From MADRE2 sp964397015 (lineage in GTDB: Bacteria; Desulfobacterota; Desulfobacteria; Desulfobacterales; Desulfobacteraceae): a DNA stretch of 37,330 bases. The DNA lies in contig CAYNHL010000021.1 in assembly GCA_964397015.1 (NCBI GenBank), forward strand, positions 1 to 37,330, written 5' to 3'. The position numbers and the translations under genes were made by a program. Each line of letters opens with the position of its first letter. Positions within the stretch are counted from its first letter, which is position 1. Below the pieces are notes generated by a model. It was not told the DNA's origin and made no database searches. It was given only the letters and a program-made list of their open reading frames with translations. Below, in pieces: positions 23,230 to 31,939 of this stretch.

Positions 23230-24846
23230 TCATCCGGTTTTAAACGAATCAAACCGGATGGAATCGATAAAATCACCAGGCAGCACAGTTTTCAAGGCCG
23301 CTTCAACAACCCTTGCAAGATCTGATTCAGTAATGTCATCTTTGCGCTCAGAGCTCAACGCCTGCTGAATGGAGTCATAGATAAGCCCCCGGTAAAATGG
23401 CATATTTTCATTAATTTCATTATATGCACTTTCATTGGAATAATCAATAGAGATATCGGTTGCCACATAGGACAGGGCATCTGAATCATCTGATGCAAGA
23501 ATAATAAAATCCTTCAAAACCAGGCTTCCTGGAGTTGATGCCGGGCGTGCCTGCCCTACTGTGATATCCACGGTATCACTGCTGTCAACAATGATTTCCC
23601 TTTCCGATGATGCTGCAGGAACAGATTCTGTCTGCATATCATTTTGGGCCGTGTCAGATGAAAAAAACAATTTGTATGCCACGGGCACAGACAGCACGAT
23701 TATAAGCAAAATGCCGGCAGCGGCAAAAACCCGTTTGGACCGGTACCAGGACGGACCGCTCTTTTTCGATTTTTTTGTCTTTCCGCTGTCAGGGTCATCA
23801 TCGAGACCTTCGAGAACAACCGTATCATCTTCTTCGTCTTCCATCATGTCATCTGAAAGGTCATCAGAAAAATCATCCAGATCATCTTCATCATCCAGAA
23901 ATTCATCTACTGCATCAGAATCAATTCCATCATCGTCATCGTCGAGAAGGTTGCCCAGCACATCTTCGTCTTCCTGGTCACTGGACATCAGCAGTGCATC
24001 GATATCATCCTGGGAAATCAGAATCTCATCGTCTTCCCGGCTCTCTTCACTCCCGCCGGTATCCACATCCAGGTCCGCCATGATATCAGAATCAGCATCA
24101 ACACCTTCATCAAGCTCATCATCATCTTCAGACAAAAGAGCATCGATATCGTCCTGGGAAATTTCTTCTGCCTGAGCACTGGAATCATCCAATGGCGACT
24201 CTTCGGCCTGGTCCGGCAGGGGATCAGGAGAATCGTCATCTCCAAGGTCCAGCTCCTGACCGATACTGTCTGTATCAAGATCGAGATCGAGTGATTCTGA
24301 TTCCTGCTGTGCATCAGGATCCTGATCCGGTTGTGACGCCAATTCGTCCAGGGTTTCCTGTGTGATCAGGCAGTCCTGCACCCCGACCGCCTCGGAAGCA
24401 TCGATCCTGTAAGGGTCATCTTCAGTGACCGTATCGTTTCCTTCAGGTGCCTCGTCTTCAACGACAATATCGTCTTTTTCAGCTGCAACAGCTGCCGCTT
24501 CGCCTTCACCAGCCCCAGCGTCAGCAAGGTCATCGCCGTTCTGGTTTCCGATCAGGGCATTGATGTCATCCTGGGAAATCAGCTCGGAAAAATCATCTGT
24601 ATCATCTGCGGTATCATCCGGCTCAAAGGACCCGCTTTCACCCTCTTTTTCTTCATCCGGGGCATCGGCTTCAGGGGCCAGCGAGTTGCTGTTCAACAGG
24701 CTGTCGATATCATCCTGTGACAGTTCGCCCACTTCTTCATCTTCCGTGTCACTCTTGTCATCCGAACTGTCTGATGCCAGGAGCGCATCGATATCTTCCT
24801 GGGAGATAAGATCATCTTCTTCAATTGAATTTTCTTCGGCCATCAT
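23230..24846 (-). CDS. FliL-like membrane protein with acidic arm bearing repeated FliM-type SQDDIDALL motifs
   Basis: A 538-aa single-pass protein. Residues 1-355 are extremely acidic and contain five clear copies of an 11-residue motif: LISQEDIDALL (13-23), ELSQDDIDSLL (41-51), LISQDDINALI (89-99), EISQDDIDALL (228-238) and LISQDDIDALL (276-286). A decayed copy, LITQETLDELA, lies at 160-170. The motif closely matches the N-terminus of the local FliM (ILSQDEVDSLL), the segment that binds phosphorylated CheY. A basic stretch (356-372) and a membrane helix (about 373-396) follow, predicting a cytoplasmic arm and a periplasmic C-terminus. Residues about 440-538 look like a FliL/stomatin-type domain (SLVLKDFIILASDD, ending FIDSIRFDSF). 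A canonical fliL heads the same operon. The start may be either of two adjacent ATGs. The function is unknown; a CheY-P-binding or C-ring/stator linker is a hypothesis. Confidence 0.8.
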   Translation of the reverse strand: MMAEENSIEEDDLISQEDIDALLASDSSDDKSDTEDEEVGELSQDDIDSLLNSNSLAPEADAPDEEKEGESGSFEPDDTADDTDDFSELISQDDINALIGNQNGDDLADAGAGEGEAAAVAAEKDDIVVEDEAPEGNDTVTEDDPYRIDASEAVGVQDCLITQETLDELASQPDQDPDAQQESESLDLDLDTDSIGQELDLGDDDSPDPLPDQAEESPLDDSSAQAEEISQDDIDALLSEDDDELDEGVDADSDIMADLDVDTGGSEESREDDEILISQDDIDALLMSSDQEDEDVLGNLLDDDDDGIDSDAVDEFLDDEDDLDDFSDDLSDDMMEDEEDDTVVLEGLDDDPDSGKTKKSKKSGPSWYRSKRVFAAAGILLIIVLSVPVAYKLFFSSDTAQNDMQTESVPAASSEREIIVDSSDTVDITVGQARPASTPGSLVLKDFIILASDDSDALSYVATDISIDYSNESAYNEINENMPFYRGLIYDSIQQALSSERKDDITESDLARVVEAALKTVLPGDFIDSIRFDSFKTG

Positions 24847-24863
24847 GCCCCCCTTTTGTCAGG

Positions 24864-25610
24864 TCATGAAACATAACCTGTCAAACGGCTCTTGAGTTTG
24901 ATCAAAACCGATGCATGGATCTGGCAGATCCGTGATTCGGTCAATGACAACACCTCACCTATCTCTTTGAGTGTCAGTTCATCATAATAGTAAAGCGATA
25001 CCACCAGCTGCTCTTTTTCAGACAAAGTCTCGACGGTCCTGGCCAGAATCTGTTTGAGCTCCTTTCTATCCAGTTGATCGGCCGGATTGTCGTCAGTCTT
25101 GAGTCCGGCCTGGAAAGTGGTCGTGGATGAACTTTCATTTTTTCTGGTCCTGATAAAGGCATCCAGGCTCAATACCGCGGCACCGTGAATATCCCCCAGC
25201 ATTTCATAATATTTATCCAGTGTCATACCAAGGGTTTTCGCTATTTCCGGATCGGTTGCCGGCGCGGATTTTTCTTCCTCCACATGCCTGACGGCCCGGG
25301 CAACATCCTGGATCTTTTTGCGCATCGCCCTGGAATAAGTGTCCATGCTGCGAAGTTCGTCCAGGATGGCTCCCCTGATCCTGTACTGAGCATAGGTTTT
25401 AAGGCTGACATGCTTGTCAGGATCAAATTTATCCACCGCGTCGATAAGGCCCAGTGATCCGGCACTTATGAGTTCGTCAAAAAGCACGCTCGACGGAAGG
25501 CGCATGGCGAAACGCGCCGCAATATGCTTTACAAGATATGCATATTCGACAATGCTTTGTTCCCGCCACTTTAAACGGGCCTTTTTATTATCCTCTTTTT
25601 TTTTCGTCAT
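24864..25610 (-). CDS. fliA: Flagellar sigma factor FliA (sigma-28)
   Basis: A 248-aa sigma-70-family factor of the FliA/WhiG group. Region 2 is clear (VKHIAARFAMRLPSSVLFDELISAGSLGLIDAVDKFDP, then SLKTYAQYRIRGAILDELRSMD). Region 3 carries AKTLGMTLDKYYEMLGD. Region 4 ends with the helix-turn-helix LTLKEIGEVLSLTESRICQIHASVLIKLKSRL. It should recognise TAAAGTTT-N11-GCCGATAA, which is present upstream of flagellin and, less perfectly, fliD. It lies 22 bases after flhG; no Shine-Dalgarno is visible before the ATG, and a run of nine A follows it. An anti-sigma factor FlgM is not encoded in the window. Confidence 0.96.
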   Translation of the reverse strand: MTKKKEDNKKARLKWREQSIVEYAYLVKHIAARFAMRLPSSVLFDELISAGSLGLIDAVDKFDPDKHVSLKTYAQYRIRGAILDELRSMDTYSRAMRKKIQDVARAVRHVEEEKSAPATDPEIAKTLGMTLDKYYEMLGDIHGAAVLSLDAFIRTRKNESSSTTTFQAGLKTDDNPADQLDRKELKQILARTVETLSEKEQLVVSLYYYDELTLKEIGEVLSLTESRICQIHASVLIKLKSRLTGYVS

Positions 25611-25632
25611 TGAATCGCATGGTTATTATCAA

Positions 25633-26523
25633 TTAAACACCTGCCTGGAACATTCTGTTCATAAAAAAAGTCAGGTTCCCGTCCGAACCAGGTCCTGCCG
25701 ACTGGAGAAGCTTGCGGGATATGGTCTCGATTGCTGCGGCAGCAGGGCTGCCGGGCGCAGAATCCATCACCAGGTCTTTTTTCTGAACAGCCTTTTGCAA
25801 AGCCCTGTCAAAGGGAATATACCCGGTGTATTCCAGAACGACATTTTTCAAAAATCTCTCCAGTGCACCGCTCAAAGATCCATAAACGGTTTTGGCTTCC
25901 TTTTCGTTTTCGACCATGTTTACCACCAGCTTGAAATGCCTGGTGCCGTGATCCCGGGACATTACCTTCATCAGCGCATAAGCATCTGTTATCGAAGTGG
26001 GCTCCCTGGTGGCGATCACAACGCACTCATCCGCCGCTGCATTGAAATAAAGAATATTGGAAGAGATCCCCGCCCCTGTATCCACCAGGATGATATCGGC
26101 TTTGTTTTCAAGGGTTTCAAATGCCGTCAGCAGGTTCAATTTTTCCGTGTCGTTCATCTGGGTGAGATCTGAAAATCCCGACCCGCCCGGAATGATATGA
26201 ATTCCGTGAAGGGTCTTGACCATCACCTGGTCCAGGCTCTTTTCCGCATTCACCACGTGCCGGATACTGTATTCCGGCCTGATATTGAAAATAATATCGA
26301 TATTGGCCAGCCCCACATCCGCATCAATGACAATGACCCGTTTCCCCTGCCGGGCCATGGCCACGGCAAGATTTCCGACAAGATTTGTCTTCCCGACACC
26401 TCCCTTGCCGCTGGTGATGGCGATCACCCTCGGGAAGCTGCGGTTTTTGGAAGCTGCCCGTGTCTGCCTTTTTTCCAGCGCATCTGATTGTGCTATCCGC
26501 CTGAGCCCGGTGGCCTGATCCAT
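25633..26523 (-). CDS. flhG: Flagellar number regulator FlhG/FleN, MinD-type ATPase
   Basis: A ParA/MinD-family ATPase of about 296 aa. It begins MDQATGLRRIAQ, the DQA-x-x-LR motif that lets FlhG stimulate FlhF. The deviant Walker A is GKGGVGKT (residues 39-46). The switch motifs IDADVGLANIDI and LVDTGAG follow, and the C-terminal region is typical (YIPFDRALQKAVQKKDLVMD). FlhG limits flagellar number by counteracting FlhF and, in some bacteria, the sigma-54 activator FlrA/FleQ. I chose the ATG at 26523, 10 bases after AGGA. The ATG three codons upstream abuts that site. Its start overlaps or abuts the flhF stop at 26525. Confidence 0.94.
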   Translation of the reverse strand: MDQATGLRRIAQSDALEKRQTRAASKNRSFPRVIAITSGKGGVGKTNLVGNLAVAMARQGKRVIVIDADVGLANIDIIFNIRPEYSIRHVVNAEKSLDQVMVKTLHGIHIIPGGSGFSDLTQMNDTEKLNLLTAFETLENKADIILVDTGAGISSNILYFNAAADECVVIATREPTSITDAYALMKVMSRDHGTRHFKLVVNMVENEKEAKTVYGSLSGALERFLKNVVLEYTGYIPFDRALQKAVQKKDLVMDSAPGSPAAAAIETISRKLLQSAGPGSDGNLTFFMNRMFQAGV

Positions 26524-26524
26524 G

Positions 26525-27625
26525 CTATGCATTTCCTTTCTGTCCTTTACCCAGCATCATTTTGACCAGTGTCTGCCTGTCCGGGACAACCAGGTCTTCC
26601 GGCACTCTCTGGCCATTGGTTATCAGGGAAACCGGCAGGTTGAAATCGCTGATCTGGTCCAGCATCTTGCCGCACCGCCGTGTTTCATCAACCTTGGTAA
26701 ACACGTATGTATCCGGTTTGAGCACTGAAAAAGCAGATGCCGCTTCTTTCATATTAATAAATTCAGACGTAACACTCAAGACCAAATGAACACAAATCTT
26801 GTGGCCGGCCTTGAGCATCTTCACCCCCTCTTCCATTTTTGCGGTATCATAATGGCTGTGACCGGCGGTATCGATCAGGACCACGTCACAATAAGCCATT
26901 TTGTCCAATGCCGCGCCAAGGTCTTTTTCGCAATACGCATTAAGACACATCAATCCCATTATGGAAGCATAAGCCTTGAGCTGTTCAAAAGCTCCGATCC
27001 GGTAATTGTCAATGGAAATCAACCCGACCTTCATTTTTCTTTTAAACGAAAGCATTGCCGCAAGCTTGGCGATGGTGGTGGTTTTGCCAACGCCGGTAGG
27101 GCCTACAAATGCCGCAGCATATGGTTTTCCCTGATTATCCTGTGCCATGAAGGCATCCTTGGTATCGACATTCCGGACACACTGCTGCATTACATATTTT
27201 CTCAAAGGCCCTGCGGCAGGTCCTTTTTTAAGATCTTTCTCCATGTCATAACAGGCCTTCTGGATAAAAGTATGAGCCCTTTTTTCAGATACACCGGCCC
27301 GGAGCAGAGAAGCAAGAATGCCCGTGGATTCAAAATGATTGCATATCATGTGGTGCATGCCGCTGGACAGTCCGGATATGGATATCATGTCCCGGATGCC
27401 GGCAAGCTCTTCTTGTATCGACACCATCATCCGGTCGTCGAATGCAGGCTCCGGTTGGTCCGAAGCAGCGGCGGCTTCGATTTCGAACATGGGTTTTTCA
27501 TAGGGATTGCGTGAACCGGGCCTGATTTTCCTTGTGGACAGGATCATGGCATCAGGCCCGAGTTCTGTTTTGATCCGGGCAATGGCTTCTTGAATGTTGC
27601 AGGCCTTAAACACTTTCTTTTTCAT
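26525..27625 (-). CDS. flhF: Flagellar placement GTPase FlhF (SRP family)
   Basis: A 366-aa SRP-type GTPase that marks the pole for flagellar assembly. Visible are the B-domain start (MKKKVFKACNIQEAIARIKTELGPDAMIL), the P-loop GPTGVGKT (about 175-182), the G2-like SIDNYRIGAFEQLK, G3 DTAGHS (about 252-257) and G4 TKVDE (about 310-314). In SRP GTPases G3 is normally DTAGR; here His replaces that Arg (codon CAC). The gene overlaps the end of flhA by 20 bases and is followed by flhG, the standard flhA-flhF-flhG order. Confidence 0.96.
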   Translation of the reverse strand: MKKKVFKACNIQEAIARIKTELGPDAMILSTRKIRPGSRNPYEKPMFEIEAAAASDQPEPAFDDRMMVSIQEELAGIRDMISISGLSSGMHHMICNHFESTGILASLLRAGVSEKRAHTFIQKACYDMEKDLKKGPAAGPLRKYVMQQCVRNVDTKDAFMAQDNQGKPYAAAFVGPTGVGKTTTIAKLAAMLSFKRKMKVGLISIDNYRIGAFEQLKAYASIMGLMCLNAYCEKDLGAALDKMAYCDVVLIDTAGHSHYDTAKMEEGVKMLKAGHKICVHLVLSVTSEFINMKEAASAFSVLKPDTYVFTKVDETRRCGKMLDQISDFNLPVSLITNGQRVPEDLVVPDRQTLVKMMLGKGQKGNA

Positions 27626-29711
27626 CGCTGTAGGTCACCTTTCCGCTGGCTTGCAAATTGATATTATCCGCTATTTCGGCATGAGACACCACAGTAACAC
27701 CCGGTAACGAAGGCTCTATGAGCTTTCTGAAATGCCGGCGCAGATTGGGTGCTGTCATGATTACCGGCTGAACATTGGCTGACATCTGTTTTTCGACTTC
27801 TCTGCCGACACGCTCGACAATGTCTTCAACCAGCCGGGGCTCCAGCGCCAGGTAGGCGCCGTGCTCTGTGTGCTTGATATTTTTTGTCAGAATGGCCTCG
27901 ATTTTGGGATCGAGAATAATGACCTGGAGAACCCTGCCTTCCTGCAGATACGGGCCAAGCATCCCCTTGGAAAGCCGCTGGCGGACATATTCCGTCAACA
28001 GGTCGGGATCTTTTCCCATGGGGGCAAAATCCGCCAGGGTTTCAACAATGGTCAGCAGGTTGCGTATGGACACCCTTTCCTTGAGAAGATTCTGAAGCAC
28101 TTTTTGAACGGTCCCGAGGCTGAGCAGATTGGGCACCAGCTCCTCCACCGCTTTGGGACTGCTTTTTGCCAGGTTGTCCAGGAGGTGCTGTACCTCCTGG
28201 CGGCCCATAAGCTCATGGGCATTGGCGCGAACAATTTCTGTCAGGTGGGTGGCGATAACGGTTGAATTATCCACAACGGTATAACCTGCGAACTTTGCCT
28301 CCTCCTCGCGCTCTGCAGGTATCCAGTAAGCAGGCAGGTTGAACGCGGGCTCGACGGTCTCGATTCCCTCGATCTCCGATGCCGCCCCACCAGGATCCAT
28401 TGCCAGCATATGATTGACCATCAGTTCTGCGCTTGCGGCCTCGACACCTTTTATCATCACACGGTACTGGGCCGGAGCGAGGTTGAGGTTGTCCCTGATA
28501 TGGATGGGCGGAACGATGATCCCGAGTTCAGAGGCGAACTGCCGCCTGATCGCCCGGATTCTTCCCAGCAGCGTACCGTCCTGCTGTTTGTCCACAAGGG
28601 GTATCAGGCCGTAACCCACCTCCAGCTCGATGGTATCCAGAGAAAGAAGGTGGTCCACATCTTCCGGTCCTGCGGAAGGCTCTTCGCCCGCGGCGGCTTC
28701 AGCTGCTTCTTCACCCTCTTTGTCAGCAGATTCCCTGAGAAAATACCAGGCTATACTGCCCAGTATCATGCCAAGGGTCATGAAAGGCAGGGAGGGCAGT
28801 CCGGGTATCAGTCCCATGCAGAAAATAATGACGGCGCCGATATACACAGGAGTCGCACTGGCCAGAAAATGCCTGGCAAATGATTTTCCCATTCTTTCCT
28901 CGGAGCCTGATCGGGATACCAGGAGCCCTGCTCCGGCTGAAATGAGCAGGGCTGGAATCTGGGATACCAGGCCGTCACCGACAGTAAGGAGTGTATAAAT
29001 GCTCAGCGCTTCGGACATGGCCATGCCCTGCTGCACCACCCCTATCACGAATCCACCCACGATATTGATCAATGTAATGACAATACCTGCGATGGCATCT
29101 CCGCGGACAAATTTGGAGGCACCGTCCATGGCGCCATGAAATTCGGATTCCCTTGCAATGGCCAGCCGTCTTTCACCTGCCTCGATCTCGTCGATCATGC
29201 CCGCATTGAGATCAGCGTCTATGGCCATCTGTTTTCCGGGCATTGCATCCAGGGTAAAACGGGCCGCAACCTCAGCTATTCGCCCTGCACCCTTTGTGAT
29301 TACCAGAAAATTGATCAGAACCAGGATGATAAACACCACCAGCCCCACCACATAATTGCCTCCCACTACAAAGCTGCCGAATGACATAATGATGGCTCCG
29401 GCAGCCATGGGTCCATCACTTCCGTTCAGCAGTATCAGGCGGGTAGAGGCGACATTCAAAGAAAGCCTGAACAATGTGAGCATCAGCAGCATGGAAGGAA
29501 AAATTGAAAAATCCAAAGGCGCCTTGGTATACATGGTCATGATCAATACCATGACGGCAAAGGAAATGTTCAAGGCCAGGAAAAAATCCAGTATCATCGG
29601 ATGCAATGGTAAAATCATGGCCATCAGTATACCGATAAATGTGGCCACCATAGCGATATCGGATGCTTCATTTTTCAGTACACTGAAAAAACCGACCTGT
29701 TCTGCTGCCAT
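27606..29711 (-). CDS. flhA: Flagellar export gate protein FlhA
   Basis: A 701-aa inner-membrane protein at the normal family length. The N-terminal half has about eight membrane helices, including ILDFFLALNISFAVMVLIMTMYTKAPLDFSIFPSMLL and FRLSLNVASTRLIL. The conserved FHIPEP-type cytoplasmic loop has DLNAGMIDEIEAGERRLAIARESEFHGAMDGASKFVRGDAIAG. The C-terminal cytoplasmic domain (from about 350) forms the nonameric ring that docks chaperone-substrate complexes such as FliS-flagellin and FlgN-FlgK. AGGAG lies close before the ATG. It starts 58 bases after flhB. Confidence 0.97.
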   Translation of the reverse strand: MAAEQVGFFSVLKNEASDIAMVATFIGILMAMILPLHPMILDFFLALNISFAVMVLIMTMYTKAPLDFSIFPSMLLMLTLFRLSLNVASTRLILLNGSDGPMAAGAIIMSFGSFVVGGNYVVGLVVFIILVLINFLVITKGAGRIAEVAARFTLDAMPGKQMAIDADLNAGMIDEIEAGERRLAIARESEFHGAMDGASKFVRGDAIAGIVITLINIVGGFVIGVVQQGMAMSEALSIYTLLTVGDGLVSQIPALLISAGAGLLVSRSGSEERMGKSFARHFLASATPVYIGAVIIFCMGLIPGLPSLPFMTLGMILGSIAWYFLRESADKEGEEAAEAAAGEEPSAGPEDVDHLLSLDTIELEVGYGLIPLVDKQQDGTLLGRIRAIRRQFASELGIIVPPIHIRDNLNLAPAQYRVMIKGVEAASAELMVNHMLAMDPGGAASEIEGIETVEPAFNLPAYWIPAEREEEAKFAGYTVVDNSTVIATHLTEIVRANAHELMGRQEVQHLLDNLAKSSPKAVEELVPNLLSLGTVQKVLQNLLKERVSIRNLLTIVETLADFAPMGKDPDLLTEYVRQRLSKGMLGPYLQEGRVLQVIILDPKIEAILTKNIKHTEHGAYLALEPRLVEDIVERVGREVEKQMSANVQPVIMTAPNLRRHFRKLIEPSLPGVTVVSHAEIADNINLQASGKVTYSDEKESV

Positions 29712-29769
29712 GGGTCTCCTTTTATTTCAAAACAATTGACACCGGGTGCCAAAAAATTGCCGCTGTCAG

Positions 29770-30840
29770 TTATCTGCCTTTTTTAAGTTTGTATACATGG
29801 GCCAGGAGTTCTGCAACTGCCTGGTAAAGCTCGACCGGAACTTCCTGGCCGATATCAACACTTTTATACAAATTCCGGGCCAAATTTTTATCCTCCACCA
29901 GGGGTACATTGTTTTCTGATGCAATGGTCCTGATATTTTCCGCTACCGGGCCGGCACCCTTGGCCACTACAAACGGCGCATCCATGACCTGGTTGTCGTA
30001 CTTAAGTGCTACGGCAAGACGGGTAGGGTTGGTTACCACCACGTCCGCCTCAGGCACTTCGGCCATCATGCGTTTACGGGCCGCTTCGTACTGGAGTTTG
30101 CGGATCCTGGATTTGACCACCGGGTCACCTTCCGTCTGCTTGGTTTCGTCTTTGACTTCTTTTTTGGTCATTTTCTGGTCATTTAAAAATTTCCATTTTT
30201 GAAAAGCAAAGTCCAGCAATGCCACTACGATCATTATCAGGCAGACCTTGATGCATATCCAGAAGGCCTCTTTGAGCAGAAACAAAAGGATGAATCCGGT
30301 ACTGTGATCAAAAATATTCGAAATCTCGTTCAACTGGCTTCTTATGGAATAATACACAACCATTGAAATTATGAGGATTTTTACAATGCTCTTGGAAAAT
30401 TCCACCACGGCCCGGGATGAAAATTTCTGCTTGAACCCGGTAATCGGATTCAATTTGGACAGCTTGGGCTCGATGGCCTTCCATGAAACTGCAAAGCCCA
30501 CCTGGGATATATTGGCCAGCAATGCCACCACGAAAACGGAGAACATCATGGGAGCACAGGTCAAAAACATCACCTGCATATGTGTAGCCAGCAGGTCGAT
30601 CAAGTCATTTCTGGTAAAAGAGGGGACCTGCTCAAAACTGAAATTGTGCACCATCACTGCCGTAAGATTTTTGTAGACCAGGCGGGCAGAGGCATACAGG
30701 GCGATCAGGCCGGCAAAAAGGACAAACACCGAAGGGATTTCCATGCTCTTGGCTACCTGTCCTTGTTCCCTTGCCTTGGTCAACTTTCGCGACGACGCGT
30801 CTTCGGTTTTCTCTCCGCCACTCTCCGGATCTTCAGCCAT
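29770..30840 (-). CDS. flhB: Flagellar export switch protein FlhB, with NPTR at the cleavage site
   Basis: A 356-aa protein with four membrane helices in the first 215 residues and a cytoplasmic switch domain. It begins MAEDPESGGEKTEDASSRKLTKAREQGQVAKS, a canonical FlhB start. The autocleavage sequence, normally NPTH, reads NPTR (residues 271-274, Arg codon at 30019-30021). The Asn-Pro pair that performs the cleavage is intact. Downstream are LAVALKYD, then NNVPLVEDKNLARNLYKSVDIGQEVPVELYQAVAELLAHVYKL. Cleavage lets FlhB switch substrates after FliK signals hook completion. AAGGA lies 8 bases before the ATG. It precedes flhA. Confidence 0.95.
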   Translation of the reverse strand: MAEDPESGGEKTEDASSRKLTKAREQGQVAKSMEIPSVFVLFAGLIALYASARLVYKNLTAVMVHNFSFEQVPSFTRNDLIDLLATHMQVMFLTCAPMMFSVFVVALLANISQVGFAVSWKAIEPKLSKLNPITGFKQKFSSRAVVEFSKSIVKILIISMVVYYSIRSQLNEISNIFDHSTGFILLFLLKEAFWICIKVCLIMIVVALLDFAFQKWKFLNDQKMTKKEVKDETKQTEGDPVVKSRIRKLQYEAARKRMMAEVPEADVVVTNPTRLAVALKYDNQVMDAPFVVAKGAGPVAENIRTIASENNVPLVEDKNLARNLYKSVDIGQEVPVELYQAVAELLAHVYKLKKGR

Positions 30841-30866
30841 ACAGTTTCCTTATACAAAAAAAGGGA

Positions 30867-31655
30867 TTATCCGCCACCTGCATAAAACAGCAGCGTCATC
30901 AGCAGTTTATGGAATCCCTGCACGTAATCAGCCGTGATAATCAATAAAATCTGAAGTGATATACCGAACAAAAACAACCCTGTAATGATTTTCAGGGGAA
31001 AAGCCACGATCATTACGTTCATCTGGGGTGAAAACTTGGCCATAAGGCCGAATCCCGCACTGACAAAAGCCAGGGACACAATGACCGGCGCCCCTATCTT
31101 GATTGCCAGCAAAAAAAGCTGTGCACCAAGGTCCAGCATTTTAAACACAATGGCATCATGCAGTACAAATCCCCCGATAGGAACCCGGTCGAAGCTTTCG
31201 ATCAAGGATAAAAAAAGAATATGGTGCCCGTTCATCAAAATGAACAGTATCAGGCAGACCCAGTATCCAAGCTGGTCCATGATCGACACGTTTGCTCCGG
31301 TCTGTGGATCCACCACATTGATCATGGCAAATCCCATCTGGAAACCGATGACCTGGCCTGCCAGCTGCACAGCCGCAAAGAAAAACCTCAGGCACATCCC
31401 CAGGGTAAGCCCGATCATGGCTTCCGCTATCAAAAGAATGCCCGTACCTGGGGCGGTCATTGGAAATCTGGACAGGTCGACGGTAACAACGGTATAAAGC
31501 AGCAAAGCCAGGACCATGGCAAACGCGGCCTTGAGCATATTGGGAAAGACCTTGCTTGAAAATATAGGAAACATGAACAGCACGATGGAAATCCGCATCA
31601 ATACCAGCAGGTAGGTCCTGAAGTGATAGGGATCTATGACGTTGAGTATATCCAT
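30867..31655 (-). CDS. fliR: Flagellar export gate protein FliR
   Basis: A 262-aa membrane protein with the FliR features: an early RISIVLFMFPIFSSKVFPNMLKAAFAMVLAL, then AEAMIGLTLGMCLRFFFAAVQLAGQVIGFQMGFAMINVVDPQTG, a strong family signature. The C-terminal part has SAGFGLMAKFSPQMNVMIVAFPLKIITGLFL. One FliR joins five FliP and four FliQ to form the export gate helix. It starts 12 bases after fliQ with only a weak ribosome site and is followed by flhB. Confidence 0.95.
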   Translation of the reverse strand: MDILNVIDPYHFRTYLLVLMRISIVLFMFPIFSSKVFPNMLKAAFAMVLALLLYTVVTVDLSRFPMTAPGTGILLIAEAMIGLTLGMCLRFFFAAVQLAGQVIGFQMGFAMINVVDPQTGANVSIMDQLGYWVCLILFILMNGHHILFLSLIESFDRVPIGGFVLHDAIVFKMLDLGAQLFLLAIKIGAPVIVSLAFVSAGFGLMAKFSPQMNVMIVAFPLKIITGLFLFGISLQILLIITADYVQGFHKLLMTLLFYAGGG

Positions 31656-31667
31656 GTCGACAGCGGC

Positions 31668-31937
31668 CTAACGGATATACATGGGAATATTCTCGATAAT
31701 ACGGCGGGTGAACGCGGTGATCTCATCCAGCATCCAGGGCGCTGCGAACAGCAGCCCTAAAAAAACCGCCAGTATCTTGGGTACAAACGTCAACGTCATT
31801 TCCTGTATCTGTGTAACGGCCTGGAACACGCTGATCATCAAACCGGCCATGAGCCCGAGCCCGAGCATGGGCATGGAAAGATAAATGGTCAGGGTAATGG
31901 CTTCCTTGGCAAAGGCCACCACAAATTCAGGGGTCAT
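31668..31937 (-). CDS. fliQ: Flagellar export gate protein FliQ
   Basis: An 89-aa, two-helix membrane protein: MTPEFVVAFAKEAITLTIYLSMPMLGLGLMAGLMISVFQAVTQIQEMTLTFVPKI, a near-canonical FliQ. The open frame extends 16 codons further upstream into fliP, but the ATG at 31937, with GGAG 7 bases before it, gives the standard length and start. It begins 2 bases after the fliP stop. Confidence 0.96.
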   Translation of the reverse strand: MTPEFVVAFAKEAITLTIYLSMPMLGLGLMAGLMISVFQAVTQIQEMTLTFVPKILAVFLGLLFAAPWMLDEITAFTRRIIENIPMYIR

Positions 31938-31939
31938 GG

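Noticed and set aside
23561..24175. Serine-rich plus-strand frame of 204 codons
   Set aside because: It is antisense to the Asp-rich arm of the FliL-like gene; Asp codons read backwards give Ser and Ile. It has no ribosome site or recognisable domain.
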